From Collinsella sp. (lineage in GTDB: Bacteria; Actinomycetota; Coriobacteriia; Coriobacteriales; Coriobacteriaceae): 64,000 bases of DNA. How positions within the stretch are numbered: the stretch's first letter is position 1; every line of letters begins with the position of its first letter. The position numbers and the translations under genes were made by a program. Location: the NCBI GenBank assembly GCA_019414205.1, contig DXML01000016.1:1-64000 (forward strand), written 5' to 3'. The notes beneath the pieces are model-generated. The model worked only from the letters and a program-made list of their open reading frames with translations. It had not been told where the DNA came from and did not search any database. Shown here in pieces: positions 32,619 to 40,745 of this stretch.

Positions 32619-33047
32619 ATGGCTGAGAAGAAGGTTGCCAACGTCATTAAGCTCCAGATTCCTGCTGGTGCAGCTAACCCCGCTCCTCCCGTCGGCCCCG
32701 CCCTGGGCGCTGCTGGCGTGAACATCATGCAGTTCTGCCAGGCCTTTAACGCCGAGACGCAGGACAAGAAGGGTGACATCATCCCCGTTGAGATCTCTGT
32801 CTACGAGGACAAGTCCTTCTCCTTCATCACCAAGACCCCGCCGGCGGCTCACCTCATCAAGAAGGAGCTGAACCTCAAGTCTGGTTCCGCTAAGCCCCAG
32901 GCTGACAAGGTCGGTCAGCTCTCCCAGGAGCAGCTCACCAAGATCGCCGAGATCAAGATGCCGGACCTCAATGCCAACGACATTGACGCCGCCAAGAAGA
33001 TCATCGCCGGTACCGCCCGTTCCATGGGCGTCACCATCGCTGAGTAG
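32619..33047 (+). CDS. rplK: Ribosomal protein L11
   Basis: 50S protein of the GTPase-associated stalk base. 142 aa from the second of two in-frame ATGs (32613, 32619); AAAGGA is correctly spaced only for 32619. The Pro-rich N-terminal loop ([20 protein letters not shown]) and the C-terminal rRNA-binding domain ([11 protein letters not shown]) are intact. Followed by rplA 117 bases on. Confidence 0.96.
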   Translation: MAEKKVANVIKLQIPAGAANPAPPVGPALGAAGVNIMQFCQAFNAETQDKKGDIIPVEISVYEDKSFSFITKTPPAAHLIKKELNLKSGSAKPQADKVGQLSQEQLTKIAEIKMPDLNANDIDAAKKIIAGTARSMGVTIAE

Positions 33048-33065
33048 CGATTTCTTTAGGTAATG

Positions 33066-33091
33066 ACGGGTGCTCCGACCGGGGCGCCCGT
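33066..33091 (+). promoter_or_regulatory. Hairpin between rplK and rplA
   Basis: ACGGG-t-GC-t-CC / GG-g-GC-g-CCCGT with GACC loop. A second small stem GTGTGC/GCACAC lies at 33097-33114. L1 autoregulates its operon in other bacteria through an rRNA mimic; whether this is such a site cannot be told here. Confidence 0.35.
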
Positions 33092-33164
33092 TAAATGTGT
33101 GCAATAGGGCACACGATACGATGTGGGAGGGCTCACGCCCGTTTAACCACAGGAGGTAATGCAC

Positions 33165-33872
33165 ATGGCTAAGCATGGTAAGAGCTATAACGCCGCTGCC
33201 GAGAAGATCGACCGCGCCACGCTCTACACCCCCCTTCAGGCTGCCAAGCTCATCAAGGAGCTCGACACCGCCAAGTTCGACGAGACCGTCGAGGCCCACT
33301 TCCGTCTGGGCATCGATACTCGTAAGGCTGACCAGAACATCCGTGGTTCCATCTCCCTGCCCCACGGCACCGGCAAGACCGTTCGTGTTGCCGTCTTCGC
33401 CGAGGGCGAGAAGGCCCGCGAGGCCGAGGCTGCCGGCGCCGACATCATCGGTTCCGACGAGCTCGTCGCCCAGATCCAGAAGGGCGAGATCAACTTCGAC
33501 GCCGCTATCGCTACGCCGAACATGATGGCCAAGGTTGGCCGCATCGGTAAGATCCTTGGTCCCCGTGGCCTTATGCCGAACCCCAAGCTCGGCACCGTGA
33601 CCATGGACGTCGCCAAGATGGTCTCCGAGCTCAAGGCCGGCCGCGTTGAGTACCGCGCCGACCGTTACGGCATCTGCCACGTGCCCCTGGGCAAGAAGTC
33701 CTTCTCTGAGCAGCAGCTCGTTGAGAACTACGCTGCCCTGTACACCGAGATCCTGCGCGTCAAGCCCTCTTCTGCTAAGGGCAAGTACGTCAAGTCCATC
33801 TCCGTGTCTTCCACCATGGGCCCTGGCGTTAAGGTCGATCCCGCTGTCCAGCGTGACTTCCTGGCTGAGTAA
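33165..33872 (+). CDS. rplA: Ribosomal protein L1
   Basis: 50S L1-stalk protein and likely translational repressor of the L11 operon. 235 aa from the ATG at 33165; AGGAGG is well spaced for it and too close to the in-frame ATG at 33159. Marks are GKTVRVAVF, the [10 protein letters not shown] signature and [13 protein letters not shown]. Unlike the usual order, rplJ and rplL do not follow; they lie 25 kb away. Confidence 0.96.
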   Translation: MAKHGKSYNAAAEKIDRATLYTPLQAAKLIKELDTAKFDETVEAHFRLGIDTRKADQNIRGSISLPHGTGKTVRVAVFAEGEKAREAEAAGADIIGSDELVAQIQKGEINFDAAIATPNMMAKVGRIGKILGPRGLMPNPKLGTVTMDVAKMVSELKAGRVEYRADRYGICHVPLGKKSFSEQQLVENYAALYTEILRVKPSSAKGKYVKSISVSSTMGPGVKVDPAVQRDFLAE

Positions 33873-33909
33873 CTGCTAGTTACTGCCTGAGCAAAGCAAG
33901 CATTGCTAA

Positions 33910-33947
33910 AGAAACCCGGTTCTGCCTTGTGCAGGACCGGGTTTCTT
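33910..33947 (+). terminator. Intrinsic terminator of rplA
   Basis: AGAAACCCGGT / ACCGGGTTTCT with an inner CTGC/GCAG stem, followed by TTG. Strong stem, short T-run. Confidence 0.75.
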
Positions 33948-33960
33948 GCTATCGCGTCAA

Positions 33961-34000
33961 AAGCACCACAAAGGGGACAGTGTCCCCTTTGTGGTGGTTA
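33961..34000. repeat. Palindromic repeat, family A (copy 2), overlapping a stop codon
   Basis: CACCACAAAGGGGACA (33964-33979) and TGTCCCCTTTGTGGTG (33981-33996) pair perfectly over 16 bp. The minus-strand metallophosphatase stop (33998-34000) is the edge of the element, read TAACCACCACAAAGGGG on that strand. Confidence 0.75.
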
Positions 34001-34708
34001 CCAGGGGGTTCTGGCGGTCGAGGACTCGATGGCCTCGTGGCGTTTGAGCTCGCGGCGCATGGTTTGCGAATTGAGCCAGGCTGCCTGCCAGCCACGGATG
34101 GGGTAGCGCGTCTGGTCGAGCTCAAACTGCGTATAGCCGCAGGCGTTGATGATCGTCGTTCCACACACATGCTGCCGCTCGCGCTGAAAATCGTAACCGT
34201 AGCTTTGGTGTACATGCCCATGCACCATGTAGTCGGCCCCCCAGGACTCAAGCGCCGTGTTAAAGCACTCAAACCCTCGATGCGGCAGATCGTCCAGATC
34301 ACCCATACCGGCGGCGGGTGCATGGGTAAGCAGAATGTCGCACCCGCCGACCATCCTAACCTTACGCGACAGCTTACGCATGCGCTTGGACATCTCGCGT
34401 TCGGTGTACATGTTGGCGCCGTCGCGATAACGCATGGACCCGCCAAGGCCCGCAATGCGAATCCCTCGGTACGTGTACACGCTGTCTTCCACGCAGATAC
34501 ATCCGCCCGGTGCATGACGTGTGTAGCGGTCATCGTGATTGCCGCGCACGTAGATGAGCGGTTTGTTGATGACCGTAACCAAAAACTCAAGATAGTCCGG
34601 GTCAAGATCGCCGGCGGACAAAATCAGGTCGACTCCCTCAAAGCGTTCCTTGCGAAAGCACTCCCAAAGGCATCGTTCTTCGGTATCGGCTATGGCAAGG
34701 ATTTTCAT
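33998..34708 (-). CDS. Calcineurin-like metallophosphoesterase
   Basis: Predicted binuclear metal phosphoesterase, 236 aa, soluble. Motifs in order: AIADTE (first Asp; the usual His of DxH is replaced by Glu), GDLD, GNHDDR, LTHAPAAG and GHVHQ. The altered first motif (D-T-E) is a departure from DxH. Its ATG overlaps the stop of the upstream BMP-domain gene in an ATGA, so the two are co-translated. Substrate unknown. The N-terminal core is closest to the YfcE/Icc branch by inspection only. Confidence 0.8.
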   Translation of the reverse strand: MKILAIADTEERCLWECFRKERFEGVDLILSAGDLDPDYLEFLVTVINKPLIYVRGNHDDRYTRHAPGGCICVEDSVYTYRGIRIAGLGGSMRYRDGANMYTEREMSKRMRKLSRKVRMVGGCDILLTHAPAAGMGDLDDLPHRGFECFNTALESWGADYMVHGHVHQSYGYDFQRERQHVCGTTIINACGYTQFELDQTRYPIRGWQAAWLNSQTMRRELKRHEAIESSTARTPW

Positions 34709-36621
34709 AGGGCAGGGACTTTCGGCTCATCGTCGAGCTGCGGAATGGTGCCTACCACGTTGTCCGCCAGCCAATTCATCTCGACAATCTGCGTGCTCGG
34801 CAGCGGAGGGAAGCCTTCGATCTGTACCACGCCGTTCTGGCTGTGGAGCTCGCCGCCAAAGGGGTTGATGGATCCCTCAACAATGCCGTTGCGGAGCAAC
34901 TGCACGAGTTTGCGCGTCTGGTAGGGTAGGCCCGGAGCGTAACGGATGTCGATAACGCCGGAGCTCATGCCGTACCAGTAGTTGACGGCGCGCACTTGGT
35001 TGTCGTCGCTGGTCTCGTCCCACGTGCCGTGCAGAAGGCTGCGAACGATGAGCTCGTAGTAACGGCCCCAGTTCCATACGGGCATGGCGATGCCGGTGAC
35101 TTTGCCGTCGACCAAGCGGTGAAGTCCGTAGGCCGTAGGGTCTACGAGCGACTTTGACATGTCAGCGCCGGTCATGACGCTTACACCTTCGCGGCACATG
35201 GCTTCGGCAAGACCTCCAGCGGGCACATCGCCCCAGGTCAGGATAATTTGCGCACGGGGGTCGAGCAGCGAGGCGCCAATCGCAAAGGCGTTGATCTCGC
35301 TGAGTGCGCCCGAGGCGAAGACCGACGCGTGGTAGCCGATGCGGTGGTTGTCCGCCATGCTGGCGGCAAGGGCGCCCAGGAGGAACTTGGCCTCGTACAT
35401 CTTGCCAAAGTACGAACGGACGCTTTGGTGGGGAAGGCCGATAGAGCAGTTAAGGAACCGCACCTGGGGATACTCAACGGCAGCTCTGAGCGTGTATTCC
35501 ATCAGGCGGTGCGAGGTCGAAAAGATGACGTTAGCTCCATGTTTGACAGCCGTTTCCACGGCGGCGTAGAACACATCCGGATTATGACAGTCCTCGAACG
35601 CCTCGGTGCGCACGATACCGCCAAAGTGCTCATCGAGATACTGACGCCCTTGGTCGTGCAGGCTGTCCCAGCTCGACGTCGCACAGGGGAACTCATGGAT
35701 AAAGGCGATGCGCAGGGGGCTGGCCGCCGAGTAGACGGTCTTGCCCATAAAGAAGTTGAGCACGCCGGAGGTGGACTTGGCGGGCGCCTCTTCCTCATCG
35801 ACACTCGGTGCCTCGACAAGATCGACCTTCTCCTCATCACTTTTGCCGGCAATGACCAACTCGCGCCAAATCTTGCACAGGCGGTTTACGACGATATCCG
35901 TCGGCGTATCCAGTAGGCGGTCCTGGTTGTACACATTGAGGTAGACGAGCATAGCGTCGGCGGGCGTAATGTCCAGATGGTCGCCGCCGGCGCGCAGGTA
36001 GGCGCGCTTAAAGAGCAGGAAGGTGTGGCGCAGGTAGTCGACCTTTTTCTGCGGCCATTTTTCGATAAGGTTCTGACCGAGCATCTTGGCGAGCGTTTCG
36101 TAGCTTCCCTCACGCGAGAACTCGATCTCGTATAGGGGGCAGACGCGCCAAAACGCGCAGAACTCGCCATAGAGGCGGCTTTCGACGGAATCCCATTTTC
36201 CGGGGTAGAGGCGGGTGACCTTGGCCGAAACCGTCGGGGCGTCCAGGAATTTGAGGACGCTGACGCGCTTGTTGCCCTCTTGGACGTAGAACCGATGCAT
36301 GAACTCGGTGACGATGATGGGGTCGCGATAGCCCTCGGTCACCTGGATGTCGTAGAGGTTGGACCACTTGCGGGCGAACTCGGTGCTAAATGGCAACAGG
36401 GGCATAAAGTTGCACGAAAAGGCAGACTGACGGCCCTTGGCAACCGTGCCGACGACCATTTCGAGCGGAATGTCCCTTAGGCCGACGCTCTCTCGCTGAC
36501 CTAAGGGGAGCTGAGCAACGAGGCTATCGAGGTCCGTAAGGTACGGGTGCTCGCTTTGGCTGATGGCGCGACGGCGTCCCTGCTCGCCGCGCTTGCGTGC
36601 TTGACGATAGGCCTCTTCCAT
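34705..36621 (-). CDS. BMP-domain protein with N-terminal ParB-like module
   Basis: 638-aa protein without signal peptide or membrane helix. The C-terminal half (about 305-600) resembles the PnrA/BMP nucleoside-binding fold (LRIAFIHEFP, GANVIFSTSHRLMEYT, RFLNCSIGL, GYHASVFASGALSEINAFAIG, ILTWGDVPAG). BMP proteins are normally exported lipoproteins; this one should be cytosolic. The N-terminal part has IPLEMVVGTVAKGR and RFYVQEGNKRVSVLKFL, which look like a ParB/sulfiredoxin-type domain. A sensor or regulator seems more likely than a transporter subunit. No ABC genes adjoin it; the metallophosphatase follows with a 4-base overlap. Family reading moderate, function unknown. Confidence 0.65.
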   Translation of the reverse strand: MEEAYRQARKRGEQGRRRAISQSEHPYLTDLDSLVAQLPLGQRESVGLRDIPLEMVVGTVAKGRQSAFSCNFMPLLPFSTEFARKWSNLYDIQVTEGYRDPIIVTEFMHRFYVQEGNKRVSVLKFLDAPTVSAKVTRLYPGKWDSVESRLYGEFCAFWRVCPLYEIEFSREGSYETLAKMLGQNLIEKWPQKKVDYLRHTFLLFKRAYLRAGGDHLDITPADAMLVYLNVYNQDRLLDTPTDIVVNRLCKIWRELVIAGKSDEEKVDLVEAPSVDEEEAPAKSTSGVLNFFMGKTVYSAASPLRIAFIHEFPCATSSWDSLHDQGRQYLDEHFGGIVRTEAFEDCHNPDVFYAAVETAVKHGANVIFSTSHRLMEYTLRAAVEYPQVRFLNCSIGLPHQSVRSYFGKMYEAKFLLGALAASMADNHRIGYHASVFASGALSEINAFAIGASLLDPRAQIILTWGDVPAGGLAEAMCREGVSVMTGADMSKSLVDPTAYGLHRLVDGKVTGIAMPVWNWGRYYELIVRSLLHGTWDETSDDNQVRAVNYWYGMSSGVIDIRYAPGLPYQTRKLVQLLRNGIVEGSINPFGGELHSQNGVVQIEGFPPLPSTQIVEMNWLADNVVGTIPQLDDEPKVPAL

Positions 36622-36676
36622 GGTGTCTACTCCCTTAGTCGTTTAAACAACGATATGAACCATGGTACCACGATGC

Positions 36677-36718
36677 GAAACCACCACAATGGTGCCTGTC
36701 CCCTTTGCGGTGGTTTTA
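36677..36718. repeat. Palindromic repeat, family A (copy 3), overlapping the mscS stop
   Basis: AAACCACCACAA (36678-36689) pairs with TTTGCGGTGGTTT (36705-36717) with one G.T-type change. The centre reads GGTGCCTGTCCCC. The minus-strand mscS stop TAA occupies 36716-36718 within the right arm. Confidence 0.7.
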
Positions 36719-37483
36719 GGCGATGATGGGGGCGATGGCGCGGATGCAAGCGTCGGCTGCCGTGAAAGTGGTGCTGTCGTCGCTGACGATAAAGATGATT
36801 TTGCCCTTGACGCCAAAGTCGCCGATCTCGCTAAAGAGCACGTACGGCTCCTTGTCAAAGCCAGAGATGGGAAGCACCGCGGCCTTGGTGGCGTCGGTAA
36901 GCTCATCTGCCAGCGCGTCCAACGAGGCCCACTTGGACGTGTCCTTTACGGCAACGGGCACGGCAACGCGCCCAAAGGGCATGAGGTGCACGAGCGTGTT
37001 CTTGGAGATATTTGAGTTGGGGACGATGATGGTCTGCCCGCAGGCGTCCTCGATGGTCGTATGGCGCCAGGTGATATCTTGGACCACGCCCGTCACGCCG
37101 CCGACCTCGATATTGTCGCCGGGTTTGATGATGCCCATAAAGGTCACCTGCATGCCACCGATAAGGTTTGACAGCGTGTCCTGAAAGCCGAGCGAGATGG
37201 CGATGCCGCCGACGCCAAGAGCGGCGACGAGGGCGTTTGCGTTAATGCCAAAGCAGTTGTCGAGGATAAAGCTGCCGCCGATCATCCAAATGACGGCGCG
37301 CGCGATGTTGATGAAGATGCTCGATGAAGGGAGTGGGTTATCGTCGCGGTTGAGCAGGTGGTACAGGGTCTTGGACGCGACCTTGGCGGCAACGGCGGTG
37401 CCGATGGCCAAGATACCTGCCCAGATGATGTTGTGGACCCATCGTTGTGCAAAGAAATGAAGAATCGGCTCAAACAATTCCAT
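36716..37483 (-). CDS. MscS-type mechanosensitive ion channel
   Basis: Small-conductance mechanosensitive channel releasing solutes on osmotic downshock. 255 aa, close to E. coli MscS (286). Three N-terminal helices (about 15-40, 60-85, 85-105), the pore helix region NALVAALGVGGIAISLGFQDTLSNLIGG, the beta domain (KPGDNIEVGGVTGVVQDITW) and a C-terminal alpha/beta domain. AGGAGG nine bases before the ATG. Monocistronic, upstream of a bidirectional hairpin. Confidence 0.9.
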   Translation of the reverse strand: MELFEPILHFFAQRWVHNIIWAGILAIGTAVAAKVASKTLYHLLNRDDNPLPSSSIFINIARAVIWMIGGSFILDNCFGINANALVAALGVGGIAISLGFQDTLSNLIGGMQVTFMGIIKPGDNIEVGGVTGVVQDITWRHTTIEDACGQTIIVPNSNISKNTLVHLMPFGRVAVPVAVKDTSKWASLDALADELTDATKAAVLPISGFDKEPYVLFSEIGDFGVKGKIIFIVSDDSTTFTAADACIRAIAPIIA

Positions 37484-37526
37484 GTAGAGAAACCTCCTAA
37501 TGATCGTCCAACCATGATACCCATCA

Positions 37527-37559
37527 AGAAGCCCGTCCGATCACATCGTACGGGCTTCT
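37527..37559. terminator. Hairpin between ABC operon and mscS
   Basis: AGAAGCCCGT / ACGGGCTTCT with inner CGAT/ATCG; very stable but without a T-run on either strand, so its terminator role is uncertain. Confidence 0.45.
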
Positions 37560-37581
37560 GTGCTCGATATGGGGGTTAGCG

Positions 37582-37621
37582 AAAACCGCCGCAAGGGCGT
37601 CTGTCCCTTTGCGGCGGTTTT
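37582..37621. repeat. Palindromic repeat, family A (copy 4)
   Basis: AAAACCGCCGCAA (37582-37594) and TTGCGGCGGTTTT (37609-37621), 13 bp perfect; centre GGGCGTCTGTCCCT. It lies 15 bases from copy 5. Confidence 0.75.
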
Positions 37622-37636
37622 GATGTTTGCGCAGAT

Positions 37637-37692
37637 AAAACCTGCCAAAATAAACCTGTCCCTTTTTGGCATGTCCCTTTTTGGTAGGTTTA
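37637..37692. repeat. Palindromic repeat, family A (copy 5), overlapping the ABC ATPase stop
   Basis: AAACCTGCCAAAA (37638-37650) and TTTTGGTAGGTTT (37679-37691). The centre contains CTGTCCCTTTTTGG and then a near repeat ATGTCCCTTTTTGG. The minus-strand ATPase stop is at 37690-37692. Confidence 0.75.
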
Positions 37693-38484
37693 GCTCAGCA
37701 GCATGCGGTCGTTGGCGAGCTCGCCGCCCGAGACCTCCTCGAACTTCTGCAGCAGGTCGGCTACGGTGAGCGACTTCTTCTCGTCGCCGGCCACGTCGTA
37801 GATCACATGGCCCTCGTGCATCATGATCAGACGGTTGCCCAGACGGATAGCGTCATTCATGTTGTGCGTAACCATGAGCGTGGTCAGATGGTTCTCGTCG
37901 ACAATCTCCTCGGTCAGATTGAGCACCTTAGAGGCCGTCTTGGGGTCGAGGGCCGCCGTGTGCTCGTCGAGCAGCAGCAGGCGCGGCTTGGTGAGCGTGG
38001 CCATCAGCAGGGTGAGTGCTTGGCGCTGGCCGCCCGAGAGCAGGCCGACCTTAGCGTTGAGGCGCGTATCCAGACCAAGGTCCAGACGCTTGAGCAGCTC
38101 AACGTACTCGTCCTTCTCGGCCTTGGTGACGCCCCACGAAAGACCGCGACGCTGGCCGCGGCGCTTGGCGAGGGCCAGGTTTTCGGCAATTTGCATGTCG
38201 GCTGCGGTGCCGCGCATGGGGTCCTGGAACACACGGCCCAGGTACTTGGCGCGCTGCGACTCGCTCAGACGCGAGATGTCGGTGCCGTCGAGCTCAATAA
38301 CACCCGAATCGAGCGGATACACGCCGGCGATCATATTGAGCAGCGTGGACTTGCCGGCGCCGTTGCCGCCAATCACGGTTACAAAGTCGCCATCGTTGAG
38401 GGTGAGGTCGACGCCGGTGAGCGCGCGCTTCTCGGTGACGGTGCCCTTGTTAAAGGTCTTCTTGACGTGCGAGAGCTTAAGCAT
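37690..38484 (-). CDS. ABC transporter ATP-binding protein (TrpXYZ-like importer)
   Basis: Cytosolic ATPase of a three-gene importer. 264 aa. Walker A GGNGAGKST, signature LSGGQRQAL, Walker B LLLLDEHTA and the switch His in VTHNMNDA. The start at 38484 (MLKLSHVKKTF) has better-spaced GGGAG than the in-frame ATG at 38493; either overlaps the permease end. The permease and solute-binding protein types suggest aromatic amino acid uptake (Trp/Tyr family, PF04392 partner), which is inference. The stop lies inside a palindromic repeat. Confidence 0.88.
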   Translation of the reverse strand: MLKLSHVKKTFNKGTVTEKRALTGVDLTLNDGDFVTVIGGNGAGKSTLLNMIAGVYPLDSGVIELDGTDISRLSESQRAKYLGRVFQDPMRGTAADMQIAENLALAKRRGQRRGLSWGVTKAEKDEYVELLKRLDLGLDTRLNAKVGLLSGGQRQALTLLMATLTKPRLLLLDEHTAALDPKTASKVLNLTEEIVDENHLTTLMVTHNMNDAIRLGNRLIMMHEGHVIYDVAGDEKKSLTVADLLQKFEEVSGGELANDRMLLS

Positions 38485-39400
38485 CTGCCTCATCTCCCTT
38501 CGTGTAGGAGCTGCGGAGCTTATAGCGCTCCCAAACCACGGGCACGCACAGGGCCACGGCGACGATCACGGCAGAGAGTAGCTTCATGTCGTTGGCGTCC
38601 ATGCCCAGCTGCAGCACGATGGCGCGGATAAGGAAGTACACCACGGAGCCAAAGACGGCGGAGGCAAGACGGACGCTAAACTGCGTGAGACCGCCGGGCA
38701 GCAGGCGACCGAGCACCTCGCCGATGACGATGGCGGCAAGACCGATAACGATGGCGCCGGTGCCCATGCCAATGTCGGCATACTTCTGGCTCTGGCAGAT
38801 GAGCGCACCCGAAAGGCCAATGAGGGCGTTGGAGAGCACGAGGGCGATCATTTTGGTGGTGTTGGTGTTAACGCCCAGGGCGCGGATCATGTACTCGTTG
38901 TTGCCGGTGGCACGCAGCGCCGAGCCGATCTCGGTGCCAAAGAACCAGTACAGGATGGCGACGATGGCCACGGCCAGCACAATGCCTAGGATAATGGCAA
39001 CAGTGGACTGCGGCAGGCCCGTCATGTTGCTGACGGATGAGAAGATAGTGCCCTTGGCAAGGATGGGCGTGTTGGACTTGCCCATGATGCGCAGGTTGAT
39101 GGACCACAGACTGATCTGCGTAAGGATTCCGGCGAGGATTGCGGGAATCTCAAAGACGGTGGTCAAGATACCCGTGACGGCGCCCGCGATGGCGCCGGCG
39201 CACATGCCGGCCAGCACGGCGAGCAAGGGGTCGACGTTATTGTTGACGATGAGCACGGCGCAGACACAGCCGCCGAGGGCAAAGCTGCCGTCGCAGGTCA
39301 TATCGGGGATGTCGAGCAGGCGGAACGTGATAAACACGCCAAGCACCATAATGCCCCAGAGGACGCCCTGCGAAACGGCGCCCTGCAATGCAATGAGCAT
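38477..39400 (-). CDS. ABC transporter permease (branched-chain/TrpY-like)
   Basis: Membrane subunit of the importer, 307 aa with eight to nine hydrophobic helices of the BPD_transp_2 fold. GRLLPGGL near the C terminus and GSALRATGNNEYMIRALGVN (the EAA-like coupling loop) are visible. AGGAGG 8 bases before ATG. Its end overlaps the ATPase start, so the pair is coupled. The solute-binding gene lies 204 bases upstream across a hairpin. Confidence 0.87.
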   Translation of the reverse strand: MLIALQGAVSQGVLWGIMVLGVFITFRLLDIPDMTCDGSFALGGCVCAVLIVNNNVDPLLAVLAGMCAGAIAGAVTGILTTVFEIPAILAGILTQISLWSINLRIMGKSNTPILAKGTIFSSVSNMTGLPQSTVAIILGIVLAVAIVAILYWFFGTEIGSALRATGNNEYMIRALGVNTNTTKMIALVLSNALIGLSGALICQSQKYADIGMGTGAIVIGLAAIVIGEVLGRLLPGGLTQFSVRLASAVFGSVVYFLIRAIVLQLGMDANDMKLLSAVIVAVALCVPVVWERYKLRSSYTKGDEADA

Positions 39401-39505
39401 GCTTCATACCTCCTAGGATAGGGTGGACACGTGATTTTCCATAATAGCGGTACCAATGCATAAAAGAGCTGCGGACGGATGTTTTGTCTCATCCGAAACA
39501 AGCAG

Positions 39506-39534
39506 GGCGAACGCCGGTCTTTAGCGTTCGCCCC
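39506..39534 (-). terminator. Attenuating hairpin between solute-binding protein and permease
   Basis: GGGCGAACGC / GCGTTCGCCC, 10 bp perfect, followed on the minus strand by CTGCTTGTTTCGG, a weak T-run. Such hairpins commonly raise binding-protein levels over permease levels. Confidence 0.6.
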
Positions 39535-39604
39535 AAGGACTCAGATATTGAATAACGCGGCTGTGGCGCGCGTGCGGGCCCTAGACGCGTTACCGCGCAT
39601 GGCG

Positions 39605-40585
39605 CTACTCGTCCAGAGCGGAAAGGTCGATGCCCAGGGCCTCGGCCGTCTCGTCGTTCTTGACGACGACCAGGTCCTTGCTCGAGAGGTGCTTGATCGG
39701 CATATCCTCGGGCTTGGCCTCGCCCTTCAGGATCTTAACGGCCATCTCGCCCGCGGCGTAGCCCAGGTCCTTATAGTTGATGGAGAGGGTGAACAGGCCG
39801 CCGGCCATGCACATACCCTCCTCGCCGGTCACGAAGGGGAGCTTATTCTCCTTGCAGATCTGGCCCACCTGCGAGGCACCCGCGGCAATCGTGTTGTCGG
39901 TGGGGGAGTACAGCGCGTCGACCTTGCCCACGGCGGACTCGACGACGGACTGAATCTCGTTGGAGCTCGAGACGGTGAAATCGGTGTACTCGAGGCCCAG
40001 CTTGTCGAGTTCCTTCTTGGCGGCCTTGATCTGGACGTCGGAGTTGGACTCAGCGGTGCAGTAGAGCAAGCCGACCTTCTTAACGTCGGGCAGGACCTTC
40101 TGCATCATCTCGAGCTGCTCGGCGACCGGGGTGAGGTCGGAGGCGCCCGTGACGTTGGTGCCGGGCTTGTCGTTGTCCTGGACCAGGCCGGAGGCGGCGT
40201 AGTCGGTGATGGCGCAGCCCACGATGGGGATATCGGCCGTGGCACCGGCGGCAGCCTGCGCGGCGGGCGTGGCGATGGCATAAATCAGGTTGACGTTGTC
40301 GCCCACAAACTTGTCGGCAATGGACTTACACGTGGACTGGTCGTTCTGGGCGTTCTTCTGGTCGATCTTGACCTTAAGGCCGCTCTCCTTGATGGCCTTG
40401 ACAAAGCCGTCGTTGGCGGCATCGAGTGCGGAGTGCTCGGTGAGTTGCAGAACGCCGATGGTGTAGTCGGAACCGGCGGCAGCAGAGCCGGAACCAGAGT
40501 TGCCGCCGCATCCGGCGAGCGGGGCGAGCGCGAGCAGACCGGCGGAGACCAGAAGGCTCCTGCGGCTGATGGTGATGTCCTTCAT
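39605..40585 (-). CDS. ABC transporter substrate-binding lipoprotein
   Basis: Captures the ligand outside the membrane. ATG at 40585 (GGGGG seven bases upstream), 326 aa. The signal peptide MKDITISRRSLLVSAGLL ends in the lipobox LAGC with Cys26, and SRRS at 7-10 resembles a twin-arginine signal. The mature part matches PF04392 (ABC_sub_bind): YTIGVLQLTEHSALDAANDG, IYAIATPAAQAA, VGLLYCTAESNS and YSPTDNTIAAG. This family includes Trp/Tyr binders (TrpX). First gene of the ABC operon, with promoter and inverted repeat just upstream. Confidence 0.88.
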   Translation of the reverse strand: MKDITISRRSLLVSAGLLALAPLAGCGGNSGSGSAAAGSDYTIGVLQLTEHSALDAANDGFVKAIKESGLKVKIDQKNAQNDQSTCKSIADKFVGDNVNLIYAIATPAAQAAAGATADIPIVGCAITDYAASGLVQDNDKPGTNVTGASDLTPVAEQLEMMQKVLPDVKKVGLLYCTAESNSDVQIKAAKKELDKLGLEYTDFTVSSSNEIQSVVESAVGKVDALYSPTDNTIAAGASQVGQICKENKLPFVTGEEGMCMAGGLFTLSINYKDLGYAAGEMAVKILKGEAKPEDMPIKHLSSKDLVVVKNDETAEALGIDLSALDE

Positions 40586-40617
40586 ATCATTACCCCCAGT
40601 ATAAAAATGGCTGGAAA

Positions 40618-40676
40618 CACTGCACTGGGACAAAGTGCAAGTGGAACTATAGTAGCGCTGATGTCCATTTTTACAA
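40618..40676 (-). promoter_or_regulatory. Promoter and operator-like repeat of the ABC operon
   Basis: On the minus strand TATAGT (40646-40651) is the -10, with TTGTAA (40671-40676) or TGTAAA as -35 at 18-19 bases. The expected start site falls inside the inverted repeat CACTGCACT / AGTGC-a-AGTG (40618-40626, 40634-40643), a good place for a repressor or for a leader hairpin. Confidence 0.5.
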
Positions 40677-40745
40677 CAGCCTGGCGGGTTTTTTAATACA
40701 GAATCGGATGGGCGGTACGGGTAGTCGAATGGGCGGCGGAGGGTC

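Noticed and set aside
33929..34924. 331-codon plus-strand frame opposite the metallophosphatase
   Set aside because: Antisense to a protein with intact metallophosphatase motifs.
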